64,000 nucleotides of DNA from Halomicrobium sp. LC1Hm (GCF_009617995.1 NZ_CP044129.1:310001-374000); one strand, 5' to 3'. Counted from the stretch's first letter, positions 47,274 to 57,584 are shown. Made by a program: numbers and translations. Notes: generated from the sequence alone by a model not told the origin.

Positions 47274-48323
47274 TTACTCGTCCATCAGGCCGCCCTCTTC
47301 GACGCGCATGACCGCTTCGCCGTCCGGGAGGTTCGGCGCGTCGACGAGCTTGACGATCCGCTTGTTCCCCTTGGACTTCCGGAGGTAGATGCGGAACGTC
47401 GACGTGTGGCCCAGAATGTTCCCGCCGATGGGCTGGGTGGGGTCGCCGAAGAAGGAGTCGGGGTTGGCCGCGACCTGGTTGGTGACGACGACGGCGGTGT
47501 TGTTGAGGTCGCCGACGCGCATCAGGTCGTGGAGGTGCTTGTTGAGCTTCTGCTGGCGGTCGGCCAGTTCGCCACGGCCGACGTACTCGGCACGGAAGTG
47601 AGCCGTCAGCGAGTCGACACAGAGCAGGCGGACGGGGAACTCGTCGTCCTGGCTCTCGCTGGCGATCTCCTGGGCCTTCTCTGCCAGCAGGATCTGGTGG
47701 TTGGAGTTGAACGCCTTCGCGACGTGGATCTTGTCGAGGACGGACTCGACGAGCGCTTCGAGCAGTTCCTCGTCGCCCGCGTCGGCGTCGCCCGCTTCTT
47801 CGACGATCCCGTGCAGGACCATCGTGTCTTCGAGAACGTCGTCGTCGAGGCCACGCACCATCTGATCGATCCGCTCGGGCCGGAACGTGTCCTCGGAGTC
47901 GACGAAGATCGCGCTGCCCTCCAGACCGCCGTGCTCGGCCGGTAGCTGGACGGTCACGGAGATCTGGTGGGTGACCTGGGACTTGCCGGCCCCGAACTCG
48001 CCGTACACCTCGGTGATCGACTGGGTCTCGATGCCACCGCCCAGCAGGTCGTCGACCTCCGAGACCGACCAGGTGAGCTTCCCGATCTGTTCGCGACGCT
48101 CCAGGACGGTCGCGCCGGTCTCGAACCCGCCGATGTCGGCGGCCTCTCGGGCGGCCTGGATGATGTCGGCGGCCGACGACTCGCCGATGTCGGCCGTGTT
48201 CGACAGCTCGCCGGGGGAGGCGACGGCGATTCCCTGATAGCCGTCGAAGCCGTTGTCCTTGAGCTTCTCCGCTGTGGCCGGACCGACGCCCGGCAGCTCT
48301 TCGAGGTCCTCTGATGTGGACAT
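47274..48323 (-). CDS. radA: DNA repair and recombination protein RadA
   Basis: This 349 aa archaeal RecA/Rad51 recombinase has an N-terminal helix-hairpin-helix ([12 protein letters not shown]), Walker A GEFGAGKS near residue 110, a Walker [12 protein letters not shown], and loop L2 around [20 protein letters not shown]. The length is normal with no intein. It forms filaments on single-stranded DNA in homologous recombination. Confidence 0.97.
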   Translation of the reverse strand: MSTSEDLEELPGVGPATAEKLKDNGFDGYQGIAVASPGELSNTADIGESSAADIIQAAREAADIGGFETGATVLERREQIGKLTWSVSEVDDLLGGGIETQSITEVYGEFGAGKSQVTHQISVTVQLPAEHGGLEGSAIFVDSEDTFRPERIDQMVRGLDDDVLEDTMVLHGIVEEAGDADAGDEELLEALVESVLDKIHVAKAFNSNHQILLAEKAQEIASESQDDEFPVRLLCVDSLTAHFRAEYVGRGELADRQQKLNKHLHDLMRVGDLNNTAVVVTNQVAANPDSFFGDPTQPIGGNILGHTSTFRIYLRKSKGNKRIVKLVDAPNLPDGEAVMRVEEGGLMDE

Positions 48324-48345
48324 ACACGTGGCTTGTGCGTCGGGG

Positions 48346-48358
48346 GTAATAAACCTCC
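48346..48358 (-). promoter_or_regulatory. TATA region of radA
   Basis: On the minus strand, GGAGGTTTATTAC is centred about 29 nt before the radA ATG at 48323. A leader of only a few nucleotides is expected. Confidence 0.55.
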
Positions 48359-48485
48359 GTTAACAGGGAAGTGAAAGTGAAAGTGGCTGCCGGCGACGGG
48401 ACACTCGCCAGTCGATGCGAACGTTCAAACGAGAGCAGCGGTTCGTCGTCGGGAACGGACGGCCAAAAGAGAGCCGACCGGACGG

Positions 48486-50216
48486 CTACAGCGGCGCGTG
48501 CGTCGCGGTCCCCGCGACGAGGACCAGCGCCACGAGCAGGCTGTTGACGAACGCGCCGACCCAGACGCGGCCGGTCCGCCGGAAGAAGTACGTGGAGACG
48601 GCGGTGACGATCGAGAGCAGGGCGACGAACTGGAACGCCAGCACCGTCAGGAGCGGCTGGACGACCGGCGGCGGACTGCCCGTCAGGAGGACGCCGTACT
48701 GCACCGCGAGGAGCAGGACGAACCCGCCGACGACGGCGATCCAGTTGTGGGCCAGTGCCTCCCGGAAGGAGCGGTCACCCGTTCGGAGTTGACCGTGTAG
48801 TAGCAGCTCCAGTGCGAGGAAGAACAGCGTCAACGGCACCAGGTACACCAGCGCGATCCGGAACTGCGTGGGCGTCGGGAGCTTCATCGCGAACACCCAG
48901 AACCGGAAGTCGGTGCCAAAGAGGTAGCCCACGGCCCCGAGCGTACCGAGGAACCCGCTGACGATCGTCGCCGCCGCGACGGCCGACCGGGCGACCGTTC
49001 GCCAGCCGTCCGTGTCGAACCCGTAGCGCGCGAGCGAGTCACGGTCGGACCGGTAGTGCCACGCGCCGACCAGTCCGGCAACGATCAGGGCGTTCCCCAG
49101 GGCCCACACCATCACGCCGTTGGTGACCTGCTGGGGGAACAGCCAGTTGATCGGGACGAACCCCTGGCCGACGAGGTTCAGTGGGAAGTAGGTCACCACC
49201 GGAACCAGTGCGGCCACTGCGACCGCGCCGTACCAGCTCCGCCCCTCAACGCCGGCCGACTCGGGTATCGGCCGACGGAGGTCCGAGAAGCGCCGGTCCG
49301 AGAGGACCATCGCGCCGAAGGGGAACACGAAGAGGACCCCGCCGAGCAGCGAGGCCAGCGTTCCCAGTTCTTTGAGCCACCAGATCTGGTTGCCCGGCGG
49401 CAGTTCGTCCTCGCCGTCCAGCGTCACCTGCATCCACTCGACCGCGTCGCCGACGGCGGTCGTCGAGAGGTGGTCGCCGGGGTGGGTCGTCGCCGGCGTG
49501 TACAGACGGCGAGCGGTTCCGTCTTCGAGGCTCCCGTAGGTCCGCCCCTCTTCGACGGGCTCGTCAGTGCCGAACAACGTCTGGAGCTTCTCGCTTCGCT
49601 CGACGTTCGACGCGTGGGGCACACCCCACATCAGCATCGAGAACTCGTCGTACTCGCTGAAGACGACGGCCGTGTTGCGCGGGAAGGTCGCGTTGCCCTC
49701 GGCGACGCCCGAGTTCCCCGTCGAAGAACCGACCAACGCGATCGACTTGTAGCCGTCGCGATCGCTCTGGGCCGCCGCGACGCTGGCCCAGCCGCCCATC
49801 GAGTGCCCCTCGAGCCCGACGTTGTCGTCGTCGACGAACGCCAGCGATCGCATGTACGACAGGGCTGGCGGGCCGCCGAAACCGTTCCCGAACGCTGGCG
49901 GATCGGAGTGGCCGTGACCGGCCTGATCGATCGCCAGAACGACGAACCCGCGACGCGCGAACTCGATGGCGAACGGTGACTGTGTCTCCCGGGTGTTGAT
50001 GTAGCCGTGGGTCGCGACGACGCCCGGACTGGGGTCGTCGGCACTGGCTCCGGGCGGGACGTACAGGGTCCCGTGGATCATCTGTCCGTCCGGAGCGGCA
50101 AAGCGCACGTCTCTGGTGTCGACGCTTCCGCCGTCGGTCTGGACCAGATACGCGACCGTACCGCCACCGAACACGAGCAGCAGTGCGATGAACAGGACTG
50201 TCGTCTTTCGTGTCAT
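48486..50216 (-). CDS. Alpha/beta hydrolase fused to a polytopic membrane domain
   Basis: The product is 576 aa. An N-terminal membrane helix (residues 5-24) leads to an external hydrolase domain (35-265) with nucleophile Ser139 (GHSMGG), acid Asp190 (FSEYDEF) and His249 (HPGDHL). Residues 280-576 contain about eight membrane segments. The catalytic triad looks intact. It may cleave lipid or peptide-like substrates at the surface. The hydrolase-membrane fusion is unusual and unannotated in my recollection. Confidence 0.82.
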   Translation of the reverse strand: MTRKTTVLFIALLLVFGGGTVAYLVQTDGGSVDTRDVRFAAPDGQMIHGTLYVPPGASADDPSPGVVATHGYINTRETQSPFAIEFARRGFVVLAIDQAGHGHSDPPAFGNGFGGPPALSYMRSLAFVDDDNVGLEGHSMGGWASVAAAQSDRDGYKSIALVGSSTGNSGVAEGNATFPRNTAVVFSEYDEFSMLMWGVPHASNVERSEKLQTLFGTDEPVEEGRTYGSLEDGTARRLYTPATTHPGDHLSTTAVGDAVEWMQVTLDGEDELPPGNQIWWLKELGTLASLLGGVLFVFPFGAMVLSDRRFSDLRRPIPESAGVEGRSWYGAVAVAALVPVVTYFPLNLVGQGFVPINWLFPQQVTNGVMVWALGNALIVAGLVGAWHYRSDRDSLARYGFDTDGWRTVARSAVAAATIVSGFLGTLGAVGYLFGTDFRFWVFAMKLPTPTQFRIALVYLVPLTLFFLALELLLHGQLRTGDRSFREALAHNWIAVVGGFVLLLAVQYGVLLTGSPPPVVQPLLTVLAFQFVALLSIVTAVSTYFFRRTGRVWVGAFVNSLLVALVLVAGTATHAPL

Positions 50217-50313
50217 CCTATACCGCGTTGCAGAGGTGTGTACAAATAACTTTCCGATATTAGAGATTAGATGGATATAGATTACCACCGTTAGAGGAAC
50301 ATCTGGGTGCGGG

Positions 50314-50778
50314 CTACAGTAGATTCGAGCCGAGCGCGGCGAGCGAGAGGCTCCCCGCGAACACCGCGACCGAAAAGACCCACTCGGGCGCGGACACGAA
50401 CTGCTCGCCGACGAGCCCGACGAGCAGGACGGCCCCCGCGAGGGTCGAACGGCTGGGACTGTCGGCCAGCGAGCCGGCGAACGTCCGGAGCTGCCAGCCG
50501 AGCGTGTCGAGACCGTCCCGGAGTCGCTCACCGACTGGGCGGTTGCCGTCGGGGTCGTCGGCCGGTTCGAACGCGGTGAGATCGTCGCGGTCGACAGTGA
50601 ACACTTCTCCGGTGTGCTCGCGGCACGCGTCCGCGTCCGCGACCCGGAGGAGCGTCACCGTCCCGTCGCCGGTTCCGACCACGCGGTAGACGCCGGGCGT
50701 GGCGTCGGCGTCGATCGCCGCTGGCTCCGACAGCGAGACGTGGTCCGAGACCGCGACGCCGTCAGGCACTGGCGTCAC
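50314..50778 (-). CDS. Membrane protein coupled to PspAB
   Basis: The product is 154 aa. The N-terminal 80 residues form a small beta-rich domain (VYRVVGTGDGTVTLLRVADA), and two membrane segments lie near 110-150 (LAGAVLLVGLVGEQF, WVFSVAVFAGSLSLAAL). The GTG at 50778 overlaps the PspAB stop by 4 nt, so it is a translation-coupled partner. Family not recognised. Confidence 0.7.
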   Translation of the reverse strand: MTPVPDGVAVSDHVSLSEPAAIDADATPGVYRVVGTGDGTVTLLRVADADACREHTGEVFTVDRDDLTAFEPADDPDGNRPVGERLRDGLDTLGWQLRTFAGSLADSPSRSTLAGAVLLVGLVGEQFVSAPEWVFSVAVFAGSLSLAALGSNLL

Positions 50779-51392
50779 TCCCACGGGTGGTTTCCCGGCC
50801 GGTCGGGCCACAGCGGGTACCAGTACTCCTTGTCCGATTCGACGGTCAGCTCTCCGTCGAGGTTCGAGTCCAGTTTGAACTCGGCGGAGGTATCCCGTTC
50901 GTGGCTCTCGTCGGCCTTCGGTGCGAACGGGTAGTACGCGCCCCGCCGGAAGGAGTACACCCAGTAGACGAGCTGTCCGTCGCGTTCGCGCTCGAAGGCG
51001 AAGACCGCAGCGAGGAGCCGAGACCCGTACCGTGCCTCGATCAGCGTGTCGGCGGCAAAGTGAATCGACGTGACCAGATCCTCGAAGCCGTCGTCGTGGA
51101 GGACGATCCAGTCGTAGCCGTGTTCGTCGGTCGTGAAGTCGGCGGTCGTTCCCGTATCCACTTCGCCGGCTTCGAGGATCGCCTCGACCTCCGCCATGGC
51201 GTCCTGAAAGTCGGTGTTGTCGACGTCGGCGAAACACAGCGCGGCGTCGCCGGTCGGGGCGTAGCCCAGGTCGGCCTCCATCGTGACGTAGGCCGTCGAC
51301 ATCCCGAAGAGGTCTTCGGGGTCGGCGTCCCGAGTGGCGTCGGCTTCGGCCTTCGTCCCGAGGATGCTCTTGAGTCCGTCCAGCAGTCCCAT
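50775..51392 (-). CDS. pspAB: PspA-associated protein PspAB
   Basis: The product is 205 aa. It begins MGLLDGLKSILGTKAEADAT and has DLFGMSTAYVTMEADLGYAP, matching the haloarchaeal PspAB family linked to PspA membrane-stress proteins. The C-terminus has WVYSFRRGAYYPFAP. pspA itself is not in this window. Confidence 0.8.
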   Translation of the reverse strand: MGLLDGLKSILGTKAEADATRDADPEDLFGMSTAYVTMEADLGYAPTGDAALCFADVDNTDFQDAMAEVEAILEAGEVDTGTTADFTTDEHGYDWIVLHDDGFEDLVTSIHFAADTLIEARYGSRLLAAVFAFERERDGQLVYWVYSFRRGAYYPFAPKADESHERDTSAEFKLDSNLDGELTVESDKEYWYPLWPDRPGNHPWE

Positions 51393-52533
51393 ACACGTCC
51401 CGTGGGGACGTGTGCTCTTATGTGTTGTAGAACGGGGTCACCCAGCGGATCGATCGACACTCCACACTGTGCAAGCAATGCGACATCCTTCACTCGTAAG
51501 TACCTCTTTCGCCCACTCTCTAAAGAGTATGGCAATGAATATGATCTTATGAAAACAAAATGGAGTATACAAATATATACCTGCTAATTCTATACCTCTA
51601 TATGAATACCTATCAGCAGATATCTTTATCCGCATGCTTGTGGTGCAGATATAGAATATACTGTCTTGATTCGGTGCGATATTGGTCACGACGGTCGTTC
51701 TGTTATCCGTGGCGATAGTACCAGTGTTACTCTCTACAATTGTTTACTATTAAGGAATAAACACACGATCTTTCACTCAGTATGCAACTGTCCCGGACCG
51801 CTCTAGTCGACGTGGTCGATCACTGTTTAGATGTCACCAATCGGTGGCGATCACGATATCTGGTCTCCTGTATTCTCCGGAGATCCAGTGTACAAGGTTT
51901 TTCCACAGATAATCGGGCAGTCTTTACCGAATGTCCATGTGACTGTCACACATCACAGGACTGTCGTGACTTTCTCTCGAAGGGAACTGTGTTCAGAGTC
52001 TCGTCAGTGATACGACGGTCTCTCTGACAACAATAACGATCGTACTACTATTACGTTTTCACCGGTCGTTTCTTGATAGTATATGTGTGCTAGTTGTTCA
52101 GGCACACTCACCACTCGTTTTTTATGGTGAAAGTCAACAGTAGCCACGGGTCATGTGGACGACCAACAATGTACAGCAAAGGCGTTGAGTGGGCTATTGC
52201 GCTCGAACTCGTAAATGAACCCCATGATCGAAAATGCCGACAGATGGTCGTGTCGAGACCACCGCCGCTATATAGAAACGATCAGGAACCTTAGGAGAAA
52301 CTCTCTCACAGAAATACTCAACCGAAACAGGGTCGGCAGCGTGCGCCACCCGTACACCGTCGAACCGCTACCTCGCTGTCTACACTATCGCCTTCGCTGC
52401 GTTAAACTGACGAACCGTTCGGAGACGAACGACGGAGGGATCGACGGTCGACCAGCCCCGTGTGGTCGGGGTTCGTTTCGATCCGATCGTCGGGCGTATA
52501 TGGCTTCGTACTGTTGGTTATCGCTTCCTGAAG

Positions 52534-52618
52534 CTATAGTAACGATTGAAGCGATGTACACCCGATCGCACTGCTGTCGTGCGATCGGGTATGCATTGAT
52601 TTTCAATGGATACTATAT
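52534..52618. repeat. Palindromic repeat A, full copy 2
   Basis: 85 nt, about 74 of 86 aligned columns the same as copy 1 at 5197-5282. Ends CTATAGTAAC and GGATACTATAT; an 11-bp core stem CCCGATCGCAC / GTGCGATCGGG around a 7-nt loop. It abuts a fragment of element B. Confidence 0.8.
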
Positions 52619-52666
52619 CCTTCATCCCGGAGTAGTGAAATTTCTGCAGATTAATAGTCGACAGTA
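52619..52666. repeat. Element B, right-half fragment (copy 3)
   Basis: TTCATCCCGGAGTAGTGAAA then AATAGTCGACAGTA follow the order of the right half of copy 1 (palindrome, GAAAT, ATAGCCGGCAGTA) with several changes. Its left half is missing exactly where repeat A begins. The pair may reflect insertion of one element into the other. Confidence 0.55.
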
Positions 52667-53463
52667 TCAGCACCGATCGACTGACGCGTTCGGCTCTGGG
52701 GAGCCTCTAACTCCCCAGGATATGAGACAGTGTGCCAACATGATAATACAACTGCACAGACACTCCTTGGGTAGTACTGGAACAGACCGCTGACGGCCGT
52801 GTGTGAATACGCAGCTCTTCTCGTCAGGCCTACTGTGGCGGATTTAACCGAACAATAGCTGAATTCTCTCTCGCCGTAACCACCAGAGCATTCGCAATGC
52901 TCTCTGACTGCTCGATTGCTCTTCCGTACTGATCGCAGAAAGTCCATCGAGAGACGCTCTGCTCCGGCCTTAGACGGACGACGGTCGAGCGATGGCCTGC
53001 CGGTCGAACTCGCGACGAACTACTGTCGACGGCTGTCTCGTTTAACATCGATCGTGATGGTCTTGGCTGTCTATCGCAATAGGCTCGCCGGCAGTGGTAC
53101 GCCAACGGTCCGATATTAGATGTAACCGGTGTTCGTCCTCGAAGCGCTCGATCGTGTGTCGGGACAGAATCATCGGAGAGAAAAACGCTCGTCGGTATCT
53201 CGTCCCTGCTGGCAATTCCTCGGATGTGGAACTTGCACACCGATTGACTAGTATATACTACACCATTATTGTTCGATATGCACACATCTACCTTCGTCAC
53301 AGCCTGACAGATGCTGTCATCTGTGAGCCACCTGTGGTTCGATGTGTGGATCAATACCATCTGTTCGACATTCGCGCTGAGGCTCGGGTTTTCCGACATA
53401 GGCCGAAAAAAGGTTAGCTAGCATCTTCAAATCCTTATCTGAACCCCCTGTGTAGAATTATCC

Positions 53464-53476
53464 AAAACCTTTATTA
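53464..53476 (+). promoter_or_regulatory. Promoter of the ABC importer operon
   Basis: CCAAAACCTTTATTAT (BRE plus TATA, 53461-53476) is about 30 nt before the GTG at 53499 and ATG at 53505. The transcript of the binding-protein gene should be nearly leaderless. Confidence 0.6.
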
Positions 53477-53504
53477 TCAGACAACGACGCGGGATAACGT
53501 GGAT

Positions 53505-55364
53505 ATGGCAGACAAGTCCAACGACTACAAAGACGTTCTTAGCCGCCGCCGGTTCGTCGCGCTGACAGGCGCGGCAGGTGCTGCTGCACTTGCCGGCTGT
53601 GACGGCTCGGAAGGTACGGATGACAGTACGCCGGCCGACGAGGGTGGGGACGACACGTCGACCGAAGATGGTTCTTCGACCGAAGACGACTCGATGGAAG
53701 TCGCCGACGTTCGTCACCTCAGCGGGACGAACCTCTCGCCCGCGGACATCCAGTTCAACCCCTGGGGCCAGAACACGGCACAGATCTCGAACGAGCTCAT
53801 CTTCGATCCGTTCGCGGAGTTCAATTACGCCACTGCCGAGTATGAGCCCGCGATCATCGAGGAGTGGGAGTTCACGGGCGATGCCTTCGAGATGGTGCTT
53901 CAGGAGGGCGCGACCTGGCACGACGGCGAGCCGGTCACCGCCCAGGACCTGGCCACCTATCTGCGACTCGACCGCGAGTCCGGTAGCTCGATCTGGGACT
54001 GGGGCAGCGACGTCGAGGAGATCGACGAGCGGACTGTCGCCATCACGGTCGAAGGCGATATCAACCCGTCGCTGATCGAGTTCTCCGTGATGGAGAACCG
54101 ACTCGCCACCAAGCACTCCCGCTACGGTGATATTCTCTCGGAGGTTCAGGAGGCAGAAGACACCACGGCATTGACCGAGTTCGTCGACGACGAGCCGATC
54201 GGCAACGGCATCTTCCAGTACGGCGAAGCCGACGAGCAGGTGATCCTGACGGAGCGTCACGCCGGTCACCCGAACGCGGACAACGTCAACTTCAAAGAGT
54301 ACGCGTTCCAGTACTTCGACGGCAACACGGCGATCCACCAGGCGCTGCTCTCGGGCAACATCGAGAGCATGTTCGCCATCTACACGCCGGGCAACGTCGT
54401 CTCCGACCTGCCCGACGCGGTGAACGAGTACCGCACGCCCCGCAACGGCGGCGTCGGGTTGATCCCCAACCACAACCACGACCACCTCGGTCGACGTGCG
54501 GTCCGCCAGGCGATCGCGTACGCCATGGACCGGACGCAGGTCGCAGCCAACTCCGACCCGCGCACCAAGGTCGCTCCGCGCGTCCCCACGGCACTGCCCA
54601 ACGCCCAGCTCGAGAACTGGCTCGGCGACGCCATGGACGACTTCGAGACGTACGGTCGCGAGTCCAGTGAGACCGAGCAGGCCGCCACCGTGCTCGAAGA
54701 GGCCGGCTACAGCCGCAACGGCGACGATATCTGGGAGGACGAGGACGGCAACACCCTCTCCTTCGAGCTCATCGCGCCCGGTGGCTGGTCCGACTGGGTC
54801 ACCGCGATGGAGTCCGTGGCCGACCAGCTCAACGCCGCCGGGATGGACGTGAACTTCTCGACGGTGCCGTTCGGCGAACTCGGTGGCTCCGACGGTCGCT
54901 GGGCGAACGGGAACTTCGACGCGACCGCCGAGTACTGGACGGCGGCGTTCGCGCGTGCTGCTCACCCGTACCACAACCTGCGCCACCAGATGGTCGATCC
55001 CGGTGCGACACTTCGTCCCAACGGCTACGCCTATCCGGCTGCTGTCGAGGCCCGCAACGGCAACGAAGCCGACATCACCGTTCCGGCACGCGACGGCTCC
55101 GGCGAGCTGACGGTCAACCCCGTCGAAGACGTCGAAACGCTCGGGACCACCTCCGACAGCGAGACCGAGGCCGAGATCGCGCTCGAACTCCTGTGGGTCT
55201 CGAACCAGGATCTCCCGATGATCCCGATCCAGGAGGGGCTGAACCAGACGTTCATCTCCTCGGAGCGGTTCGACGTGCCGGCCGAAGACGCCGAAGTCGC
55301 ACAGGTGCAGTACGCCAACACCTGGCTCCCGCGCCAGGGCGAGATGACGTACAACGGTAACTAA
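53505..55364 (+). CDS. ABC transporter substrate-binding lipoprotein (SBP_bac_5 family)
   Basis: This 619 aa solute-binding protein of the dipeptide/oligopeptide class begins with a Tat signal and lipobox (SRRRFVALTGAAGAAALAGC, Cys32). An acidic, Thr-rich linker follows (about residues 33-65). The ligand domain has LATYLRLD, RRAVRQAIAYAMDRTQVA and the long C-terminal lobe. It is membrane-anchored and faces outward. It precedes the permease and ATPase genes 55568-59713. The cargo could be peptides or another oligomer; not decided by sequence. Confidence 0.92.
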   Translation: MADKSNDYKDVLSRRRFVALTGAAGAAALAGCDGSEGTDDSTPADEGGDDTSTEDGSSTEDDSMEVADVRHLSGTNLSPADIQFNPWGQNTAQISNELIFDPFAEFNYATAEYEPAIIEEWEFTGDAFEMVLQEGATWHDGEPVTAQDLATYLRLDRESGSSIWDWGSDVEEIDERTVAITVEGDINPSLIEFSVMENRLATKHSRYGDILSEVQEAEDTTALTEFVDDEPIGNGIFQYGEADEQVILTERHAGHPNADNVNFKEYAFQYFDGNTAIHQALLSGNIESMFAIYTPGNVVSDLPDAVNEYRTPRNGGVGLIPNHNHDHLGRRAVRQAIAYAMDRTQVAANSDPRTKVAPRVPTALPNAQLENWLGDAMDDFETYGRESSETEQAATVLEEAGYSRNGDDIWEDEDGNTLSFELIAPGGWSDWVTAMESVADQLNAAGMDVNFSTVPFGELGGSDGRWANGNFDATAEYWTAAFARAAHPYHNLRHQMVDPGATLRPNGYAYPAAVEARNGNEADITVPARDGSGELTVNPVEDVETLGTTSDSETEAEIALELLWVSNQDLPMIPIQEGLNQTFISSERFDVPAEDAEVAQVQYANTWLPRQGEMTYNGN

Positions 55365-55567
55365 CGGACAGCTACCTGGCCCGGTCCCCTGGGTGGGAGG
55401 TCGGGGCCACGCCGCTGTCGTCGCGAGGCTCGGTCCAGGCATCGACGGCGTGACAGGGTGCCTGCGATCGACGTAGTTGACGAACTGATGTTTTCGGCGG
55501 CGGCACCCGGTTCGACGAACCGCCGGGAACCGTAATCCATATTTGTGTGAAGCGTAAGGACTCCATC

Positions 55568-56575
55568 ATGCGCTACTACGCAGAACGGGTAGCTCGCTCC
55601 GTGTTAACGGTGTGGGCCGCCATCACACTAACCTTCGGAATCCTTCGACTGATGCCAGGGGGACCACTGGTACAGCTCCGGGGGCAACTGTCTCGCCAGA
55701 ACATGACACCGGAGGAGATAGATAACCAGATCGCAGTGTACAGAGAACGACTCAATCTCGTCGATGCGCCGATCCACGAGCAGTACATCGCATACGTTTC
55801 GAACTTGCTTCAGGGGGACTTCGGCCAATCGCTCAAAGAGGGGGAGCCGGTGCTCCAACTCATCGGCGAAGCGCTCCCGTGGACGGTGTTCGTGATGACG
55901 GTGGCGACGATCCTGATCTTCGCGATCGCGATCGTCTGGGGAGCGTTGACGGCCTACAAGGAGGGGTCGACGTTCGACAAGGTCTCGTCGGTGGTGGGTG
56001 TCCTCCTGGGGTCGATCCCGTTCTACGTGTTCGCGTTCATCCTGTTGCTGTTCCTGGCCTACCAGAACAAGTTCTTCCCGGCCAGCGGCCGGATGACGCC
56101 GCTGACCGACGTGCGCCTCTCGGTCGGCTTCGTCATCGACGTGTTACACCACGCGGCGCTGCCGATCGCGTCGATCGTCGTCGTCCAGGCCGGGCTCCAG
56201 ATGCTGTCGATGCGTGGGAACAGCATCCAGGTGCTGGGTGAAGACTACGTCCGCGTGGCCAGACTTCGCGGGCTCTCTGACCGCCGGATCTCGACGCGGT
56301 ACGTGGCGAGAAACGCGATCTTGCCGATGTACACCGGCTTCCTGACGCTGATCGGCTTCAACATCGGAAACTCCGTGATCCTCGAACAGGTGTTCACCTA
56401 CCGGGGGATCGGCTACGTCATGTTCGACGCGCTCGAAATCCAGGACTACTCGGTACTGATGGGCGTGTTCCTGGTGTTTACCATCGTTCTCGTCATCGCA
56501 GTGCTGATCGCAGACCTGACCTACTCATGGGTCGATCCGCGGGTCAAATCGGGTGATGCAAGTGAAGCATACTGA
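55568..56575 (+). CDS. ABC transporter permease (DppB-like)
   Basis: The product is 335 aa with six membrane segments. The N-terminus RYYAERVARSVLTVWAAITLTFGILRLMPG is typical of DppB/OppB. The cytoplasmic EAA loop is GEDYVRVARLRGLSDRRI. It forms the membrane pore with the DppC-like partner. The end overlaps the next gene by about 20 nt. Confidence 0.92.
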   Translation: MRYYAERVARSVLTVWAAITLTFGILRLMPGGPLVQLRGQLSRQNMTPEEIDNQIAVYRERLNLVDAPIHEQYIAYVSNLLQGDFGQSLKEGEPVLQLIGEALPWTVFVMTVATILIFAIAIVWGALTAYKEGSTFDKVSSVVGVLLGSIPFYVFAFILLLFLAYQNKFFPASGRMTPLTDVRLSVGFVIDVLHHAALPIASIVVVQAGLQMLSMRGNSIQVLGEDYVRVARLRGLSDRRISTRYVARNAILPMYTGFLTLIGFNIGNSVILEQVFTYRGIGYVMFDALEIQDYSVLMGVFLVFTIVLVIAVLIADLTYSWVDPRVKSGDASEAY

Positions 56576-57584
56576 CTCAGACACGGACGGAGAAGAGTTC
56601 GTCTTCGAAACACAGACCTCGACTGTCGAAACCTCTCGCAGCGAACGGCTGCGAGACTTCTACGAGGAGTTCATCTACAAGCCGGGTCTCGTCGCCCTCG
56701 ACGACTCGCGGACCCTCATCGGCGGCGTGATCCTCTTCGCGTTCATCCTCATCGCACTGATCGGAACGCGGGTGTATCCGGCACCGGTCACTAACCAGGT
56801 CGAGCGGAGCCTCAAGCCGTTCGAGACGATGAACGCACCGCTGGGATCGAACCCGTCGGGGACCGACCTCCTCTCGCAGGTCATCCACGCGACGCCGTCG
56901 ATGCTGATCCTGGTGACCGCGGGTGCGGTCTTCTCGACGTTCGTCGCGGTCTTTACCGGGACCGTCGCGGGATACAAGGGCGGCACGACCGACCGCGTCA
57001 TCACGACGATCTCGGACATCGCGATGTCGATTCCGGGACTCCCGCTGGTGATGGTGCTGGCCGTGACCATCAAGCCCGAGAACCCGGCAGTCGTGGGGAT
57101 CCTCCTCACGATCAACTACTGGTCCGGCCTCGGCCGAGCGATCCGGTCGCAGGTGCTGACGCTGCGCGAGGAGTCGTACGTCGAGGCCTCGCGGACGATG
57201 GGTGTGAGCACTCGGCGGATCCTGACGAAAGACATCATCCCGAACCTGATGCCGTACATCCTGGTCAACTTCGCGTTCGCCGCGCGATACTGCATCTTCG
57301 CGGGCGTCGGACTGTACTACCTCGGCGTGTTGCCGGCGGACCTGGCAAACTGGGGGCTGCAACTCGACAGTGCGTACAACGACTACAGCGCGCTCGTCGG
57401 CAGCGGCTCGGAGTATCTGGTGATCGTTCCGATGATCCCCATCGCCCTGCTGTCGCTCTCGCTGGTGTTGCTCGCCCAGGGACTCGACCGGATCTTCAAT
57501 CCGCGCGTTCGCACTCGGATGGCCGGCGAGTCGGAGTCGATCGAAGAAGAGGACGACGACGTCGTCCACACGGGGGGTGTCTAA
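56556..57584 (+). CDS. ABC transporter permease (DppC-like)
   Basis: The product is 342 aa. A long acidic N-terminus of about 45 residues precedes the first membrane helix; the core has six segments and the EAA loop EESYVEASRTMGVSTRRILTK. GTG 56553 and ATG 56556 are both possible starts. It overlaps the upstream gene and abuts the ATPase gene, supporting one operon. Confidence 0.92.
   Translation: MQVKHTDSDTDGEEFVFETQTSTVETSRSERLRDFYEEFIYKPGLVALDDSRTLIGGVILFAFILIALIGTRVYPAPVTNQVERSLKPFETMNAPLGSNPSGTDLLSQVIHATPSMLILVTAGAVFSTFVAVFTGTVAGYKGGTTDRVITTISDIAMSIPGLPLVMVLAVTIKPENPAVVGILLTINYWSGLGRAIRSQVLTLREESYVEASRTMGVSTRRILTKDIIPNLMPYILVNFAFAARYCIFAGVGLYYLGVLPADLANWGLQLDSAYNDYSALVGSGSEYLVIVPMIPIALLSLSLVLLAQGLDRIFNPRVRTRMAGESESIEEEDDDVVHTGGV

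Larger units (their letters stand above)
51393..53504. other. AT-rich 2.1-kb region without convincing genes
   Basis: Base composition falls well below the neighbours, with many short TATA-like runs (e.g. 51539-51620). ORFs on both strands (51782-52027, 52830-53399, 53094-53417) lack haloarchaeal acidic bias, start signals or recognised domains. It contains repeat A (52534-52618) and part of element B (52619-52666). It could be a decayed mobile element or an acquired island; nothing intact remains. Confidence 0.6.

Noticed and set aside
52830-53399. 189-codon minus-strand ORF in the AT-rich region
   Set aside because: It lacks the acidic bias, start signals and any recognised motif; more likely chance in AT-rich DNA or a decayed remnant.
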